From: Terrabacter aerolatus
GTDB lineage: Bacteria; Actinomycetota; Actinomycetes; Actinomycetales; Dermatophilaceae
Direction of reading: 5' to 3'
NCBI RefSeq assembly: GCF_007991735.1
Contig: NZ_BJYX01000002.1
Span: 62,001 to 126,000 of the forward strand
DNA length: 64,000 nucleotides
In this document: positions 54,785 to 64,000 of the stretch, piece by piece
Layout of the letters: each line of letters begins with the position of its first letter
Position numbering within the stretch: the stretch's first letter is position 1
The notes under the pieces: model-generated
Database searches by the model: none
What the model saw: only the letters and a program-made list of their open reading frames with translations
What the model was told of the DNA's origin: nothing
Made by a program: the position numbers and the translations under genes

Positions 54785-55741
54785 ATGGCTGAAGTACTCG
54801 TGCTCGTCGACCACGTCGACGGCAAGGTTCGCAAGACCACCTCGGAGCTGCTGACGATCGCCCGCCGTCTCGGTGAGCCGTCCGCCGTCTTCGTCGGGGC
54901 CGGCTTCGACGCCGCCAAGGAGACCCTCGCCCGTTTCGGGGCCGAGAAGGTCTACCGCGTCGAGTCGCCCGAGGTGCTGGAGCACCTCGTCGTGCCCCAG
55001 GCCGAGCTGCTCGCGCAGCTCGTCGCCGACAAGGCACCCGCCGCGGTCCTCGTCCCCTCCTCCCCGGAGGGCAAGGAGATCGCCGCCCGCCTCGCGATCA
55101 AGACCGAGTCGGGCCTCATCACCGACGCCGTCGACGTGCAGGCGGCCGACGGTGGTGTCGCCACGACGCAGTCCGTCTTCGCCGGCTCCTACACGGTCTC
55201 GGCGACGGTCACCAAGGGCACGCCCATCATCGCCGTCAAGCCCAACTCGGCCACCCCGGAGGAGGCCGCCGGTGCGGCCGCCGACGAGGTGCTCGACTTC
55301 ACCCCGTCCGATGCCGCCAAGGGCGCGAAGGTCACCGAGTCCAAGCCGAAGCAGGCCACCGGGCGCCCCGAGCTGACCGAGGCCGCCATCGTGGTCTCCG
55401 GCGGTCGCGGCACGGCGGGCGACTTCTCGAAGGTCGAGGACTTCGCCGACTCGCTCGGTGCCGCCGTCGGCGCCTCGCGCGCGGCGGTCGACGCCGGGTG
55501 GTACCCGCACACCTCGCAGGTCGGCCAGACCGGCAAGCAGGTCAGCCCGCAGCTCTACGTCGCGTGCGGCATCTCCGGCGCGATCCAGCACCGGGCCGGC
55601 ATGCAGACCTCCAAGACGATCGTCGCCGTCAACAAGGACAACGAGGCCCCGATCTTCGAGCTCGTCGACTTCGGCGTCGTGGGCGACCTCTTCTCGGTCC
55701 TCCCGCAGGCGACCGACGCGATCAAGGCCGCCAAGGACTGA
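54785..55741 (+). CDS. etfA: Electron transfer flavoprotein subunit alpha
   Basis: 318 residues. N-terminal Rossmann-like half, then the FAD-binding half with [65 protein letters not shown] and [16 protein letters not shown], the complete EtfA signature. AAAGGAG precedes ATG. A 21-bp terminator follows directly. Confidence 0.97.
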   Translation: MAEVLVLVDHVDGKVRKTTSELLTIARRLGEPSAVFVGAGFDAAKETLARFGAEKVYRVESPEVLEHLVVPQAELLAQLVADKAPAAVLVPSSPEGKEIAARLAIKTESGLITDAVDVQAADGGVATTQSVFAGSYTVSATVTKGTPIIAVKPNSATPEEAAGAAADEVLDFTPSDAAKGAKVTESKPKQATGRPELTEAAIVVSGGRGTAGDFSKVEDFADSLGAAVGASRAAVDAGWYPHTSQVGQTGKQVSPQLYVACGISGAIQHRAGMQTSKTIVAVNKDNEAPIFELVDFGVVGDLFSVLPQATDAIKAAKD

Positions 55742-55752
55742 GCCGGCTCCAC

Positions 55753-55797
55753 CGTCGAGAGGCCACGAACCGGGATCCGGTTCGTGGCCTCTCGACG
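55753..55797. terminator. Strong bidirectional terminator after etfA
   Basis: A 21-bp perfect stem (55753-55773 with 55777-55797) with 3-base loop, between convergent genes. Confidence 0.85.
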
Positions 55798-55819
55798 TGT
55801 GCGGTGGGTGTGGGAGCGC

Positions 55820-56293
55820 TCAGGCGGCTTCCTGGTCGAGGTCGAGCCGGGCGGTCAGGCGCGCCCAGCTCTCGAGCCGCTCGCGGTTGAGGGCGTATGC
55901 CGTCCGGCCCGTCCCGAGGGTCCACCACGCCCCGCGCAGGGCCTCCGAGGGCAGCCGCACCGGACGGTCCCCACCGCGGCGCCACTCGAGCCGGCCGCTC
56001 GAGGACACCCGTCGCACGTCGCGCCGGTCCACCGTCGTCGTGGCGAGCGTGTTGTGCACCCGCAGGCTCCGCGCGCCGAGGTCGATCCGGGCCGACCACG
56101 CACGCCAGCCCAGCGTGAGCGCGACGGCCAGGCACACGGCATACGTCAGCACCGTCGGCAACGAGGGCACGAGGTGCTCGAGCAGCCGGGCGACGAAGAA
56201 GCCGACGACCGGGCACGTGAGTCCGGCCACGGCGCGGTGGGCAGCGGGCGCGGTGAGCCGGCTCCCGCCGGTGCTCTCGTGCCTGCCACGCAT
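55820..56293 (-). CDS. Small membrane protein with PH-like domain
   Basis: 157 residues. Two N-terminal hydrophobic segments (about 23-40 and 48-68), then [32 protein letters not shown] and [24 protein letters not shown], as in actinobacterial PH (bPH2-like) proteins. Function unknown. ATG at 56293 is chosen from TATGAT-N7-ATG; ATG at 56311 lies upstream of that hexamer. Two octamer copies lie inside. Confidence 0.78.
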   Translation of the reverse strand: MRGRHESTGGSRLTAPAAHRAVAGLTCPVVGFFVARLLEHLVPSLPTVLTYAVCLAVALTLGWRAWSARIDLGARSLRVHNTLATTTVDRRDVRRVSSSGRLEWRRGGDRPVRLPSEALRGAWWTLGTGRTAYALNRERLESWARLTARLDLDQEAA

Positions 56294-56300
56294 GGGCCCG

Positions 56301-56306
56301 ATCATA
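56301..56306 (-). promoter_or_regulatory. -10 element of leaderless PH-protein promoter
   Basis: On the minus strand TATGAT, 7 bases, then ATG at 56293. Confidence 0.55.
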
Positions 56307-56385
56307 GGCACGCATCCACGACGCGGGGAGGGACTACGGCAGGTCAGGTCCGCGGCAGCATTCGGGGCGGGACCGGAGGCCGTCC

Positions 56386-56391
56386 TAGAAT
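56386..56391 (+). promoter_or_regulatory. -10 element of leaderless desulfurase promoter
   Basis: TAGAAT, 6 bases, then GTG at 56398; the hexamer is close to the best sigma-A form. Confidence 0.6.
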
Positions 56392-56397
56392 CGCCCT

Positions 56398-57588
56398 GTG
56401 ACTGCCTACCTCGACCACGCGGCGACGACGCCGATGCTCCCCGCCGCGCTCGCGGCGATGACGGAGCAGCTCGCGGTCGTGGGCAACCCCTCCTCCCTGC
56501 ACCGCACCGGCCGGGCGGCCCGACGCGCCGTCGAGGAGTCGCGCGAGCGCATCGCGCGCTCCCTCGGCGCGCGCCCCTCGGAGGTCGTCTTCACCTCGGG
56601 CGGCACGGAGTCCGACAACCTCGCGGTCAAGGGCACCTACTGGGCACGGCGCGACCGCGACCCCGCCCGGGTGCGCCTGCTCGTCGGCGCGACCGAGCAC
56701 CACGCCGTGCTCGACTGCGTCGACTTCCTCGTCGCGCACGAGGGCGCCAAGGTCACCTGGCTCGAGTGCACCGCCGACGGGGTCATCGAGCCCGCGACGC
56801 TCCGCGCCGCGATCGAGTCCGACCCCGGCTCGGTGGCACTCGTGTCGGTCATGTGGGCCAACAACGAGGTCGGCGCCGTCCAGGACATCCGAGCACTCGC
56901 CGACGTCGCCCACGAGTTCGAGATCCCGCTGCACACCGACGCCGTGCAGGCGGCGGGGCACCTGCCCGTCGACTTCGCGGCCTGCGGGGCGGACCTCATG
57001 TCCGTGACGGCCCACAAGCTCGGCGGGCCGATCGGCGTGGGCGCCCTCGTCGTCCGACGGGGTGCCGAGCTCGTCCCGCTCACCCACGGCGGTGGGCAGG
57101 AGCGGCAGGTGCGGTCCGGCACGCTCGACACGCCGGCCATCGTCGGGTTCGCGGCCGCGGTCGTCGAGGCGACGGCGTCGATGGAGACCGAGGCCGCGCG
57201 CCTCGTCGCGCTGCGCGACGACCTCATCGAACGCGCCATGGCGATCGCGCCCGACATCCGCCCCTCCGGGGTGTGGCACCGCGGGGACGGCGCGAGCCGC
57301 CTGCCGGGCAACGTGCACCTGCTCGTCCCCGGCTGCGACGGCGACTCCCTGCTCTACCTGCTCGACGCGGCGGGCGTCTCCTGCTCGACCGGCTCGGCGT
57401 GCCAGGCCGGAGTACCGCAGCCGAGCCACGTCCTGCTCGCGATGGGGGTGGCGGAGACCGACGCCCGAGGGGCCCTGCGCCTGACGCTGGGGCACACCTC
57501 CACGGCCGCCGACGTCGACACGTTCATCGACGCCCTGCCCGCTGCCATCGAGCGCGCCCGCCGCGCCCGCGAGGCGACCGCGTCGTGA
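56398..57588 (+). CDS. Cysteine desulfurase, IscS/NifS family
   Basis: 396 residues, PLP enzyme. [18 protein letters not shown] start, PLP lysine in [17 protein letters not shown] near 204, and the catalytic cysteine loop [19 protein letters not shown] near 325. It supplies persulfide sulfur; overlap with mnmA (GTGA) indicates that the main client is tRNA 2-thiouridylation. Start GTG at 56398 from the TAGAAT spacing. Confidence 0.95.
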   Translation: MTAYLDHAATTPMLPAALAAMTEQLAVVGNPSSLHRTGRAARRAVEESRERIARSLGARPSEVVFTSGGTESDNLAVKGTYWARRDRDPARVRLLVGATEHHAVLDCVDFLVAHEGAKVTWLECTADGVIEPATLRAAIESDPGSVALVSVMWANNEVGAVQDIRALADVAHEFEIPLHTDAVQAAGHLPVDFAACGADLMSVTAHKLGGPIGVGALVVRRGAELVPLTHGGGQERQVRSGTLDTPAIVGFAAAVVEATASMETEAARLVALRDDLIERAMAIAPDIRPSGVWHRGDGASRLPGNVHLLVPGCDGDSLLYLLDAAGVSCSTGSACQAGVPQPSHVLLAMGVAETDARGALRLTLGHTSTAADVDTFIDALPAAIERARRAREATAS

Positions 57589-58748
57589 GGGTCGTCGCCG
57601 CGATGAGCGGGGGCGTCGACTCGGCCGTCGCCGCCGCCCGCATGCTCGACGCCGGACACGAGGTCGTCGGGGTGCACCTGGCCCTGAGCCAGAGCGCCGC
57701 CACCCTGCGCGAGTCGGCCCGCGGCTGCTGCACCATCGAGGACGCCGGCGACGCGCGGCGGGTGGCCGACGTGCTCGGGATCCCGTTCTACGTCTGGGAC
57801 ATGGCCGCGCGTTTCAAGCGCGACGTCGTCGACGACTTCCGGGCCGAGTACGCCGCGGGGCGCACGCCCAACCCCTGCCTGCGCTGCAACGAGAAGATCA
57901 AGTTCGCGGCCCTGCTCGACAAGGCGCTCGCGCTCGGCTTCGACGCGGTCGCCACGGGGCACTACGCCCAGGTGGTCGAGACCGACGACGGCCACGGGGG
58001 AGTGCGGCGCGAGCTGCACCGGGCCGTCGACTCCGCCAAGGACCAGAGCTACGTGCTCGGTGTCCTCGACGAGGAGCAGCTCGCCCGGTCCTTCTTCCCG
58101 CTCGGCGACACGACGAAGCCCCGGATCCGTGAGGAGGCGGCGGATCGCGGCTTCTTCATCGCGAAGAAGCCCGACAGCCACGACGTGTGCTTCATCCCGG
58201 ACGGTGACACGCGCGGGTGGCTGACGCGCGAACTCGGGGCCGCGCCGGGCGACATCGTCGACACCGAGGGAGACGTCGTGGGCCGCCACGAGGGAGCCTT
58301 CGCCTACACCGTCGGCCAGAGACGCGGACTCGGCCTCTCGCGCCCGGCCGCGGACGGCGAGCCGCGCTACGTGGTGCAGGTGCGTCCCGAGACCAACCAG
58401 GTCGTCGTCGGGGCGGCCGACCTGCTCGGCGTCAACGCCATCACCGGCGACCACGCCCGCTGGTGCGGGCCGGCGCCCGAGGGTGTCGTGCGCGTGGGCG
58501 CCCAGGTGCGGGCGCACGGCGAGGAGTATGCCGCAACCGCCTGGGCCGAGGGTGGCCGCGTCGAGGTGCGGCTGCAGGGCCGGGTCCGCGGGGTGGCTCC
58601 CGGCCAGTCCGTCGTGCTCTACGACGGCACGCGCGTCGTCGGGTCGGCCAGCATCGCGACCTCCCGGCTCGAGCGGCCGAGCGAGGCCGGCGCCGTCCAC
58701 GGGGACCCGGCGGCCGACGAGGTCAGGTCAGTGACCGCGTCCACGTGA
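57585..58748 (+). CDS. mnmA: tRNA-specific 2-thiouridylase
   Basis: 387 residues. PP-loop [16 protein letters not shown], catalytic cysteines in [12 protein letters not shown] near 97 and [11 protein letters not shown] near 200, and the C-terminal beta-barrel with [11 protein letters not shown]. It thiolates wobble uridine 34 in tRNAs for Glu, Gln and Lys. GTG overlaps the desulfurase stop. Its last 26 bases overlap a converging GNAT gene. Confidence 0.96.
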   Translation: MRVVAAMSGGVDSAVAAARMLDAGHEVVGVHLALSQSAATLRESARGCCTIEDAGDARRVADVLGIPFYVWDMAARFKRDVVDDFRAEYAAGRTPNPCLRCNEKIKFAALLDKALALGFDAVATGHYAQVVETDDGHGGVRRELHRAVDSAKDQSYVLGVLDEEQLARSFFPLGDTTKPRIREEAADRGFFIAKKPDSHDVCFIPDGDTRGWLTRELGAAPGDIVDTEGDVVGRHEGAFAYTVGQRRGLGLSRPAADGEPRYVVQVRPETNQVVVGAADLLGVNAITGDHARWCGPAPEGVVRVGAQVRAHGEEYAATAWAEGGRVEVRLQGRVRGVAPGQSVVLYDGTRVVGSASIATSRLERPSEAGAVHGDPAADEVRSVTAST

Positions 58749-59643
58749 CGGTCCGCGCGGACGGCCGGAAGCCCAGCGAGCGGTAGAGCCGCTGCGGGCC
58801 GGGATAGCCGGCGTCACCCCGCGGACTCACCTGCGCGACAGTGCCCCCCAGCTCGGCGAGGCGGTGGAGGGCCGCGAGGGTCACGGCGCGGGCGAGCCCG
58901 CGACCCCGGTGGTCGGGGACGCAGCCGACCGGTTCGACGAGCCCCACCCCGTTGCCCTCGTCCAGCCAGACGAGGGCCGAGGCGACCATCTCGCCGTCGC
59001 CGTCCACGGCGACCCAGTCGAGGTCGGGGCGGTAGGGCCACGCGCCCATGAGCCGGCGGTAGGCCGCCTCGTCCACCGTCGACGCACCGACGTCGGACCA
59101 CGCCGCCGCGTGCACGGCGGCACGCTGCCGGGCCTCGTGCGGCTCGACGTGCCGCAGGCGGTAGCCCGTGACCTCCGGCACCGGCGGCAGGCCGGCCAGG
59201 TCGGCCAGGTCGGCCAGGTCCAGGATGTGATGGGTGAAGTAGGGCTCGTCGGGACGCGGTGTGAACCCTGCTGCGGCGAGGGCCTGCTCGGCGACGTCAC
59301 CCTCCATGACCAGTGCCGACTGCGTCTCGGCGTCGCTCACCTCCTCGAACCAGTCGACGACCTCTGCTGCGACGTCGGGCCGCGCGGGGTCGACCTGGAG
59401 CTCGAGCCAGTCCGGCGCCTCGGCCCAGCCGAAACCGAGCGTCCGGCCTGCCTCGGACCACACGGCCGCGGCCTCGACGGCGCCGCGCGGCTCCGCGTCG
59501 ATCGGGCGGCTCGCGTGGTTCCAGGCGAGCTGGCCGGGGTGGAAGCGGCTCGACGGGGACCACAGGCGCGAGGCGAGGTCCTGCATCGCGCGGACGTCGT
59601 CCGGTCTGCCGAACTCGTGTCGCATCAGCTCATCGGGTGGCAC
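58723..59643 (-). CDS. GNAT family acetyltransferase, mycothiol-synthase-like architecture
   Basis: 306 residues with two GNAT-like halves. The C-terminal half is complete: [58 protein letters not shown], then [14 protein letters not shown]. The N-terminal half is divergent ([44 protein letters not shown]). Substrate unknown. GTG at 59643 is supported by TAGCGT 7 bases upstream; longer frames are artefacts. Confidence 0.85.
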   Translation of the reverse strand: MPPDELMRHEFGRPDDVRAMQDLASRLWSPSSRFHPGQLAWNHASRPIDAEPRGAVEAAAVWSEAGRTLGFGWAEAPDWLELQVDPARPDVAAEVVDWFEEVSDAETQSALVMEGDVAEQALAAAGFTPRPDEPYFTHHILDLADLADLAGLPPVPEVTGYRLRHVEPHEARQRAAVHAAAWSDVGASTVDEAAYRRLMGAWPYRPDLDWVAVDGDGEMVASALVWLDEGNGVGLVEPVGCVPDHRGRGLARAVTLAALHRLAELGGTVAQVSPRGDAGYPGPQRLYRSLGFRPSARTVTWTRSLT

Positions 59644-59650
59644 CGTCGCC

Positions 59651-59656
59651 ACGCTA
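59651..59656 (-). promoter_or_regulatory. -10 element, leaderless promoter
   Basis: On the minus strand TAGCGT, 7 bases, then GTG at 59643. Confidence 0.5.
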
Positions 59657-59703
59657 CTGCTCGCCCGCGGACGAGCGGGTGCGGGGGCGTGCGCCGAGCG
59701 GCC

Positions 59704-59709
59704 TAGGCT
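59704..59709 (+). promoter_or_regulatory. -10 element, leaderless promoter
   Basis: TAGGCT, 6 bases, then GTG at 59716. It is 48 bases from the divergent -10. Confidence 0.5.
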
Positions 59710-59715
59710 GGCGCG

Positions 59716-60696
59716 GTGACTCTCGCTACCGGCATCGGCTCCTGGCCCGGCACCTCCGTGCGCGACGCGCTGGGACAGGTGCGTGAGCTGCTCGACGGCC
59801 AGCTCCCGTACCTGCCCGAGCTGCCGGCTCGCGGTCCCGGCGCCGACATGGTCGGACGCACCGCGGGCCTGCTCGTCGAGCTCCCGGTGGACCTCCAGCC
59901 CATCGGCTGGCGGCTCGTCGACCGACCCGGTCGCGACGCCTCGCGCACCGCGGCCCTGCTGGGCGAGGACCTCGACGAGCTCGCAGAGGCGTTCGACGGG
60001 CACACGGGGCCGCTCAAGGTGCAGGTCGTCGGACCGTGGACGCTGGCCGCCAACGTCTGGCTGTCGCGCGGTGAGCGCGTCATCGTCGACGACGGAGCGA
60101 GCCGCGACCTCGTCGAGTCCCTCGCCGAGGGGGTGCGCCTGCACGTCGCCGCCGTGCGCAGCCTCGTGCCGGGCGCGCAGGTCGTCCTGCAGGTGGACGA
60201 GCCCAGCCTGCCGACCGTCCTGGCCGGGCGCCTGCCCACGTCGTCGGGCTTCGGGCGCCTGCCGAGCCTCGACCCCCAGGTCGCCGCCGCCGGCCTCGCG
60301 ACCGTGCTCGCCGCCCACGACGGCGACACCGTCGTCCACTGCTGCGCGGACCGGCCACCCCTCGCCCTGCTGCGCGCCACCGGTGCCCGGGCGCTGTCGC
60401 TCGACACCTCGCTGCTGCGCCCGCGGGAGTGGGAGGGTGTCGCCGTCGCGGTGGAGGACGGCATACGCCTCCATGCGGGAGCCGTTCCCACCGACGGTGG
60501 TCGCACGCGACCCCAGGACCTGTCCGCCGACCTCGTCGGGGCGTGGACGCGCACGGGTCTGCCGCTCGCGTCGCTCGTCGACGTCGTCGTCACGCCGGCC
60601 TGCGGTCTGTCGGGCGCCTCGCCGGAGGTGGCTCGCTCCGTGCAGCGGGCGGCGGTCGAGACCGCCCGTGAGCTCGAGGAGCGCAGCGCCGACTAG
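59716..60696 (+). CDS. MetE-like (cobalamin-independent methionine synthase family) protein
   Basis: 326 residues, matching only the C-terminal catalytic barrel of MetE. TGIGSWPGTS start, QVVLQVDEPSLPTV (substrate Asp-Glu-Pro), zinc ligands in VVHCCAD (His, Cys) and VVTPACGLSG (Cys). The N-terminal folate-binding barrel of MetE is absent, so the methyl donor may differ, for example a corrinoid protein. An octamer copy falls in DGIRL and uses the rare Ile codon ATA. Confidence 0.85.
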   Translation: MTLATGIGSWPGTSVRDALGQVRELLDGQLPYLPELPARGPGADMVGRTAGLLVELPVDLQPIGWRLVDRPGRDASRTAALLGEDLDELAEAFDGHTGPLKVQVVGPWTLAANVWLSRGERVIVDDGASRDLVESLAEGVRLHVAAVRSLVPGAQVVLQVDEPSLPTVLAGRLPTSSGFGRLPSLDPQVAAAGLATVLAAHDGDTVVHCCADRPPLALLRATGARALSLDTSLLRPREWEGVAVAVEDGIRLHAGAVPTDGGRTRPQDLSADLVGAWTRTGLPLASLVDVVVTPACGLSGASPEVARSVQRAAVETARELEERSAD

Positions 60697-60743
60697 GTCT
60701 GCCGGGCTCACGGGGACCGTCGGGCCGCTCGCCGGGTACGGGA

Positions 60744-60775
60744 GAGGCCGGCCGCCCCGAGGGGCGACCGGCCTC
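60744..60775. terminator. Bidirectional terminator between metE-like gene and L,D-transpeptidase
   Basis: A 15-bp stem (60744-60758 with 60761-60775) with one mismatch and a 2-base centre between convergent genes. Confidence 0.7.
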
Positions 60776-60796
60776 CGACGTGTCAGGAGCGCGTGC

Positions 60797-62032
60797 TCAG
60801 AGCGCCGAACCCGCAGCCCACTGGGCCGGGGTGAGGTTCCAGTCGGAGTAGCCGTTGCCCATGGTCATGGGGCGGTTGGTCCCGGTGGTCTCGACGACGT
60901 CACCGATGGCGACGTTGTCGTAGAGCCAGCCGGCGTTCGCCTCGCTCATGCCCGTGCAGCCGTGGCTGACGTTGCGGTGACCCTGGTCGGCGACGGACCA
61001 GGGAGCCGAGTGCAGGAACTCGCCGGAGTTGGTGACGCGCATGGCGTACTTGACCTTGGTGTCGGCGTAGTAGTTCGGGTCGTCCTTCTTCAGCCCGATG
61101 GTCTCGGCCTTCATGGTGATGTTCATCTGCTTGTCCATGATGACCTTGGTGCCCGAGCGCGTGATGAAGCCGGGGCGGCCACCCGTGACGGGGATGCGCT
61201 TGGCCAGCTTGCCGTTGATCATGACGTCCATCTGGTCCGTCTTGAGGTTGACCTTGGCGATGACCGAGCGCCCGATGGTGAAGTCGGAGATCTGGGTCTT
61301 CTGGCCGAAGCGTCCGCCGCCGGCGGGGACGCCGTTGAGCCTGGCCTCGACGTGCACCTTGGAGCCGGCCTGCCAGTACGTCTTGGGGCGCCAGTGCACC
61401 TCGCGCGAGCTGAGCCAGTACCAGGAGCCCGACTGCGCGGGCGTCGCCGTGACCGTCATGTGCTTCTCGAAGCTCGCGCGGTCGACGACGGGCAGGTCGA
61501 AACGGACGACGACCGGCAGGCCGATGCCGACCGTGCCACCGTCACGCGGGGAGACGGCGACGTCGATCTGGTCGTCGAGGGTGAGGTTCACCGTGCGGAA
61601 GGTCTTCGTGGTGTCGACGACCTTGCCGTCGGTGTCCTTGGCCTGCATGGTCAGGGTGTACTGCACGCCGGGCTCGAGGAGGTCGCCCGCCGTCCACGTG
61701 CCGCCCTGGAGCGTGCCGTCGACGGGGATGCGGTTGCCCTTCTTGCTCGTGTAGAAGAGCGAGGCCTTGGTCAGGGTGCCCTTCTGTGCCGCGGCCGTGA
61801 CCCGCGTGTCGACGGACACGTCGGTGGCGTCGGCCGCCGGCGTGGTCGTGAAGACGACGGGGTCGGTGGTCGGCGTCGGGGACGACGACGGGGAGTCGGA
61901 CCCGCTGGACGAGGACGAGGAACCAGCAGGCTTGCCGTTCTCAGCCGTCGCGGTCGCGTTGCAGGCCGTCACGCCCAGCATGGCCACGACGGCCATCCCC
62001 GAGACAACGGCGGAACGGATGCTCGACTTCAC
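60797..62032 (-). CDS. L,D-transpeptidase lipoprotein with Ig-like domains
   Basis: 411 residues. Signal peptide with lipobox GVTAC (Cys about 24), a Ser/Pro linker, two Ig-like domains (about 55-260) and a YkuD domain with SHGCTGMS: His and catalytic Cys at about 360. This is the LdtMt2-like layout. It makes 3-3 cross-links in peptidoglycan outside the membrane. GTG at 62032 follows GAAGGG; the upstream open frame to 62092 is unlikely. Confidence 0.94.
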   Translation of the reverse strand: MKSSIRSAVVSGMAVVAMLGVTACNATATAENGKPAGSSSSSSGSDSPSSSPTPTTDPVVFTTTPAADATDVSVDTRVTAAAQKGTLTKASLFYTSKKGNRIPVDGTLQGGTWTAGDLLEPGVQYTLTMQAKDTDGKVVDTTKTFRTVNLTLDDQIDVAVSPRDGGTVGIGLPVVVRFDLPVVDRASFEKHMTVTATPAQSGSWYWLSSREVHWRPKTYWQAGSKVHVEARLNGVPAGGGRFGQKTQISDFTIGRSVIAKVNLKTDQMDVMINGKLAKRIPVTGGRPGFITRSGTKVIMDKQMNITMKAETIGLKKDDPNYYADTKVKYAMRVTNSGEFLHSAPWSVADQGHRNVSHGCTGMSEANAGWLYDNVAIGDVVETTGTNRPMTMGNGYSDWNLTPAQWAAGSAL

Positions 62033-62213
62033 GCGTGAATACCCTTCGCAGACGTGACGCCGGGCGCCCCGGGTCGGGACGGGGTGCGGCACGTCGATAG
62101 TGACCCTGCTCCAGTGTCACCGATCGGGCCCAATACTCCAAAACCAACGGCGAGTCCAAACCCTTGCGTGTCGCGGCCGTGGACGTGGTCCCGGGGAGGC
62201 GTGGTCGGGGCCG

Positions 62214-63725
62214 TCAGGGGGCCTCCACCGGCCGGACCTCGCGGCGCAGGATCTTGCCCGTGGGGCCCTTGGGCAGCTCTCCGAGGCTCCAGATCCGACG
62301 CGGGTACTTGTAGGCCGCCAGGCGGTCCTTGACGTAGGCCTGCACGTCCTCGAGGGTCGCGGTCGAGCCGGGGCGGAGCACGACGGCGGCCCCGACCTCC
62401 TCGCCCATGAGCTCGTCGGGCACGCCGACGACCGCGGCCTCCAGCACGTCGGGGTGCGTGTAGAGCACCTCCTCGACCTCCCGCGGGTAGACGTTCATGC
62501 CGCCCCGGATGATCATGTCCTTCTTGCGGTCGACGATCGTGTAGTAGCCCTCGTCGTCGACGGTCGCGAGGTCACCGGAGCGGAACCACCCGTCGGGGAT
62601 GGCCTCCTTCGTGGCCTCAGGGCGGTTCCAGTAGCCCTTCATGATGTTCTCGCCGCGGATCGCGATCTCGCCGATCCCACCGGCCGGGGTCTCGTTGCCC
62701 TCGATGTCGACGAGCTTCATCTCGCAGCCGGGGATGGCCCGGCCGATGGTGCCGGGCTTCGTCGGCTTGTCGGGCATGTTGAAGGACGCCACGGGGGAGG
62801 TCTCGGACAGCCCGTAGCCCTCGAGGATCTGGCAGCCGAACTTCTCCTCGAAGGCCTTCATGACCTGGGCCGGCATGGCGGAGCCGCCGGACGCGCAGGT
62901 GCGCAGGCTGCTCGTGTCGGCCTGGTCGGCGTTCGCGTGGTTGAGGATGGCGGCATACATCGTCGGGACGCCCTGGAAGATCGTCACGTGGTCGCGGCCG
63001 AGCACCTCGATGGCCTTGGCCGGGTCGAAGCGGGGGATCAGCGTCAGCGTGCAGCCCTGCTGGACGGAGGTGTTGAGCCCGCAGGTGAGGCCGAAGACGT
63101 GGAACAGCGGCAGGCAGCCCATGATGACGTCGTCCTGGGTGATCCGCATGATGTCGCTCGAGGTGACCTCGGCGTTGCGGTGCAGGTTGAAGTGCGTCAG
63201 CTCGGCGCCCTTGGGCTTGCCCGTGGTGCCGCTCGTGTAGAGGATGACGGCTGTGTCGTCGTCGGCCCGCTCGACGGGCTCGAGCACGGGAGCTCCCGCG
63301 GACTCGGACGCGTCGAACTGCCCGTCGGCGGGTCCCATGGGACCGCACACGAGCAGGCGGGTGCCGGTCTCGGCGGCGGCCTTGGCGGCCTCGTCGGCGA
63401 AGTCGGGCCACACGAAGCTGAAGCGGGCGCCGCTGTCCTCGTAGAAGTACTGGATCTCGCCGGACTTGAGCAGCGGGTTCATCGGCACGACGACGCCGCC
63501 GGCCAGCAGGGCGCCGTAGAACGCGACGGGGTATGCCGGCACGTTGGGCAGGATGAGCGAGACCCGGTCGCCCGGCTCGAGGCCCGCTGCCCGCAGCTGG
63601 CCGGCCACCGCTGCCGCCGCCCGGTGCAGGGCCGACCACGTCAGCTCCACCTGGTCGAGCTTGATGCCGACCTTGTCGGGGACGCGGGCCGCGGTGGCGG
63701 CGAGGTTGGCGGCGAGGTTGGTCAT
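62214..63725 (-). CDS. Long-chain fatty-acid/acyl-CoA ligase (AMP-forming)
   Basis: 503 residues. ATP-binding [16 protein letters not shown] near 161, [10 protein letters not shown] near 295, the hinge [41 protein letters not shown] near 385-425 and the catalytic lysine in PTGKILRRE near 493. It activates a fatty or related acid to acyl-CoA; chain length is not evident. GAAGGAG lies before the ATG. Two octamer copies are inside. The gap to the transpeptidase start is 181 bases without clear structure. Confidence 0.93.
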   Translation of the reverse strand: MTNLAANLAATAARVPDKVGIKLDQVELTWSALHRAAAAVAGQLRAAGLEPGDRVSLILPNVPAYPVAFYGALLAGGVVVPMNPLLKSGEIQYFYEDSGARFSFVWPDFADEAAKAAAETGTRLLVCGPMGPADGQFDASESAGAPVLEPVERADDDTAVILYTSGTTGKPKGAELTHFNLHRNAEVTSSDIMRITQDDVIMGCLPLFHVFGLTCGLNTSVQQGCTLTLIPRFDPAKAIEVLGRDHVTIFQGVPTMYAAILNHANADQADTSSLRTCASGGSAMPAQVMKAFEEKFGCQILEGYGLSETSPVASFNMPDKPTKPGTIGRAIPGCEMKLVDIEGNETPAGGIGEIAIRGENIMKGYWNRPEATKEAIPDGWFRSGDLATVDDEGYYTIVDRKKDMIIRGGMNVYPREVEEVLYTHPDVLEAAVVGVPDELMGEEVGAAVVLRPGSTATLEDVQAYVKDRLAAYKYPRRIWSLGELPKGPTGKILRREVRPVEAP

Positions 63726-63881
63726 CTCTGCTCCTTCGCAGGGGGGCGACGCTCGGACTCGCGCCCATTGTCACCGCTGGGTCGCCCGGTGAACAGAGCG
63801 GGTGCCCCCGCCGTCGTGTGACGAGCGTCATCGACGCGGTGAGGTCGGGGCACCGTCGGGACCGGCTGGCAGGATGTGGGC

Positions 63882-64000
63882 GTGAGCGAGAGCACCGGCC
63901 CCACGCCTGTCACCGACGAGGTCCCGACCCAGAGCCACCAGGAGTGGGCCGAGCTCGCCGAGCAGGCGACGGCAGCCCAGTTCGCCTACCACGTCAAGGA
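63882..64000 (+). CDS. ligA: NAD-dependent DNA ligase, 3'-truncated
   Basis: Only the first 39 codons are inside the window. SHQEWAELAEQATAAQFAYHVKD resembles the N-terminal Ia domain of LigA (W-x-x-L...Y-x-x-x-D), and ligA commonly lies downstream of mnmA in actinobacteria. GTG at 63882 has CAGGAT 6 bases upstream, the same spacing as the ybbN-like gene. The call rests on a short stretch and context. Confidence 0.72.
   Translation, partial: MSESTGPTPVTDEVPTQSHQEWAELAEQATAAQFAYHVK

Overview
The window is a gene-dense stretch of high-GC chromosomal DNA from an actinobacterium. The gene order wecA, atp operon, DUF2550, cob(I)alamin adenosyltransferase, murA, nucS, epimerase, thiolase, thioredoxin-like, glgB/glgE/glgP matches the core chromosome of Mycobacterium tuberculosis. 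Protein character (EndoMS/NucS, GlgE pathway, GNAT proteins, Micrococcales-like ATP synthase with separate b and delta subunits) suggests a member of the Micrococcales, perhaps Intrasporangiaceae; the family-level call is inference. No tRNA, rRNA, CRISPR array, prophage or insertion sequence was seen. No gene-free stretch exceeds 300 bases.

Layout. 1-11.7 kb: end of wecA, a CRP/GlxR-type site, then the F1Fo ATP synthase genes (atpI-like, atpZ-like, atpB-E-F-H-A-G-D). Unusually, a terminator, a type II NADH dehydrogenase and an oppositely oriented small gene lie between atpD and atpC. 11.8-18.3 kb: adenosyltransferase, murA, a STAS protein, a MeaA-type B12 mutase, two small proteins including a DNA-alkylation-repair fold, and nucS. 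18.3-34 kb: enzymes of the ethylmalonyl-CoA route (tandem 3-hydroxybutyryl-CoA dehydrogenase fusion, crotonyl-CoA carboxylase/reductase, epimerase, thiolase, MeaB) interspersed with a TetR regulator and its divergent dehydrogenase, membrane proteins, a polysaccharide deacetylase and a GH15-like protein. 34-36.2 kb: lipoprotein and non-redox thioredoxin/TPR protein. 36.3-51 kb: complete alpha-glucan/trehalose cluster (glgE-treS-mak-glgB-pgm plus a degenerate kinase-like gene in one overlapping operon, divergent glgP, then glgX). 51-64 kb: YbjN, enoyl-CoA hydratase, SDR, etfBA, PH-domain protein, cysteine desulfurase-mnmA, MetE-like protein, L,D-transpeptidase, acyl-CoA ligase and the first codons of ligA.

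How the parts fit. Thiolase (29.7 kb), dehydrogenase fusion (18.3 kb), enoyl-CoA hydratase (51.6 kb), Ccr (24.7 kb), epimerase (29.2 kb) and MeaA (14.4 kb) form a nearly continuous path from two acetyl-CoA to methylsuccinyl-CoA, with adenosyltransferase and MeaB servicing the B12 mutase. The GlgE operon converts trehalose to alpha-glucan, and GlgP, GlgX and Pgm recycle it.

Sequence-level signals. (a) The octamer GTATGCCG/CGGCATAC occurs about 30 times by eye, about tenfold more than base composition predicts, in genes on both strands and in hairpins, and often forces rare codons. (b) At least 16 genes have a TANNNT hexamer 6 or 7 bases before the start codon and no ribosome-binding site, indicating many leaderless mRNAs. 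(c) Several clean palindromes mark candidate operators.
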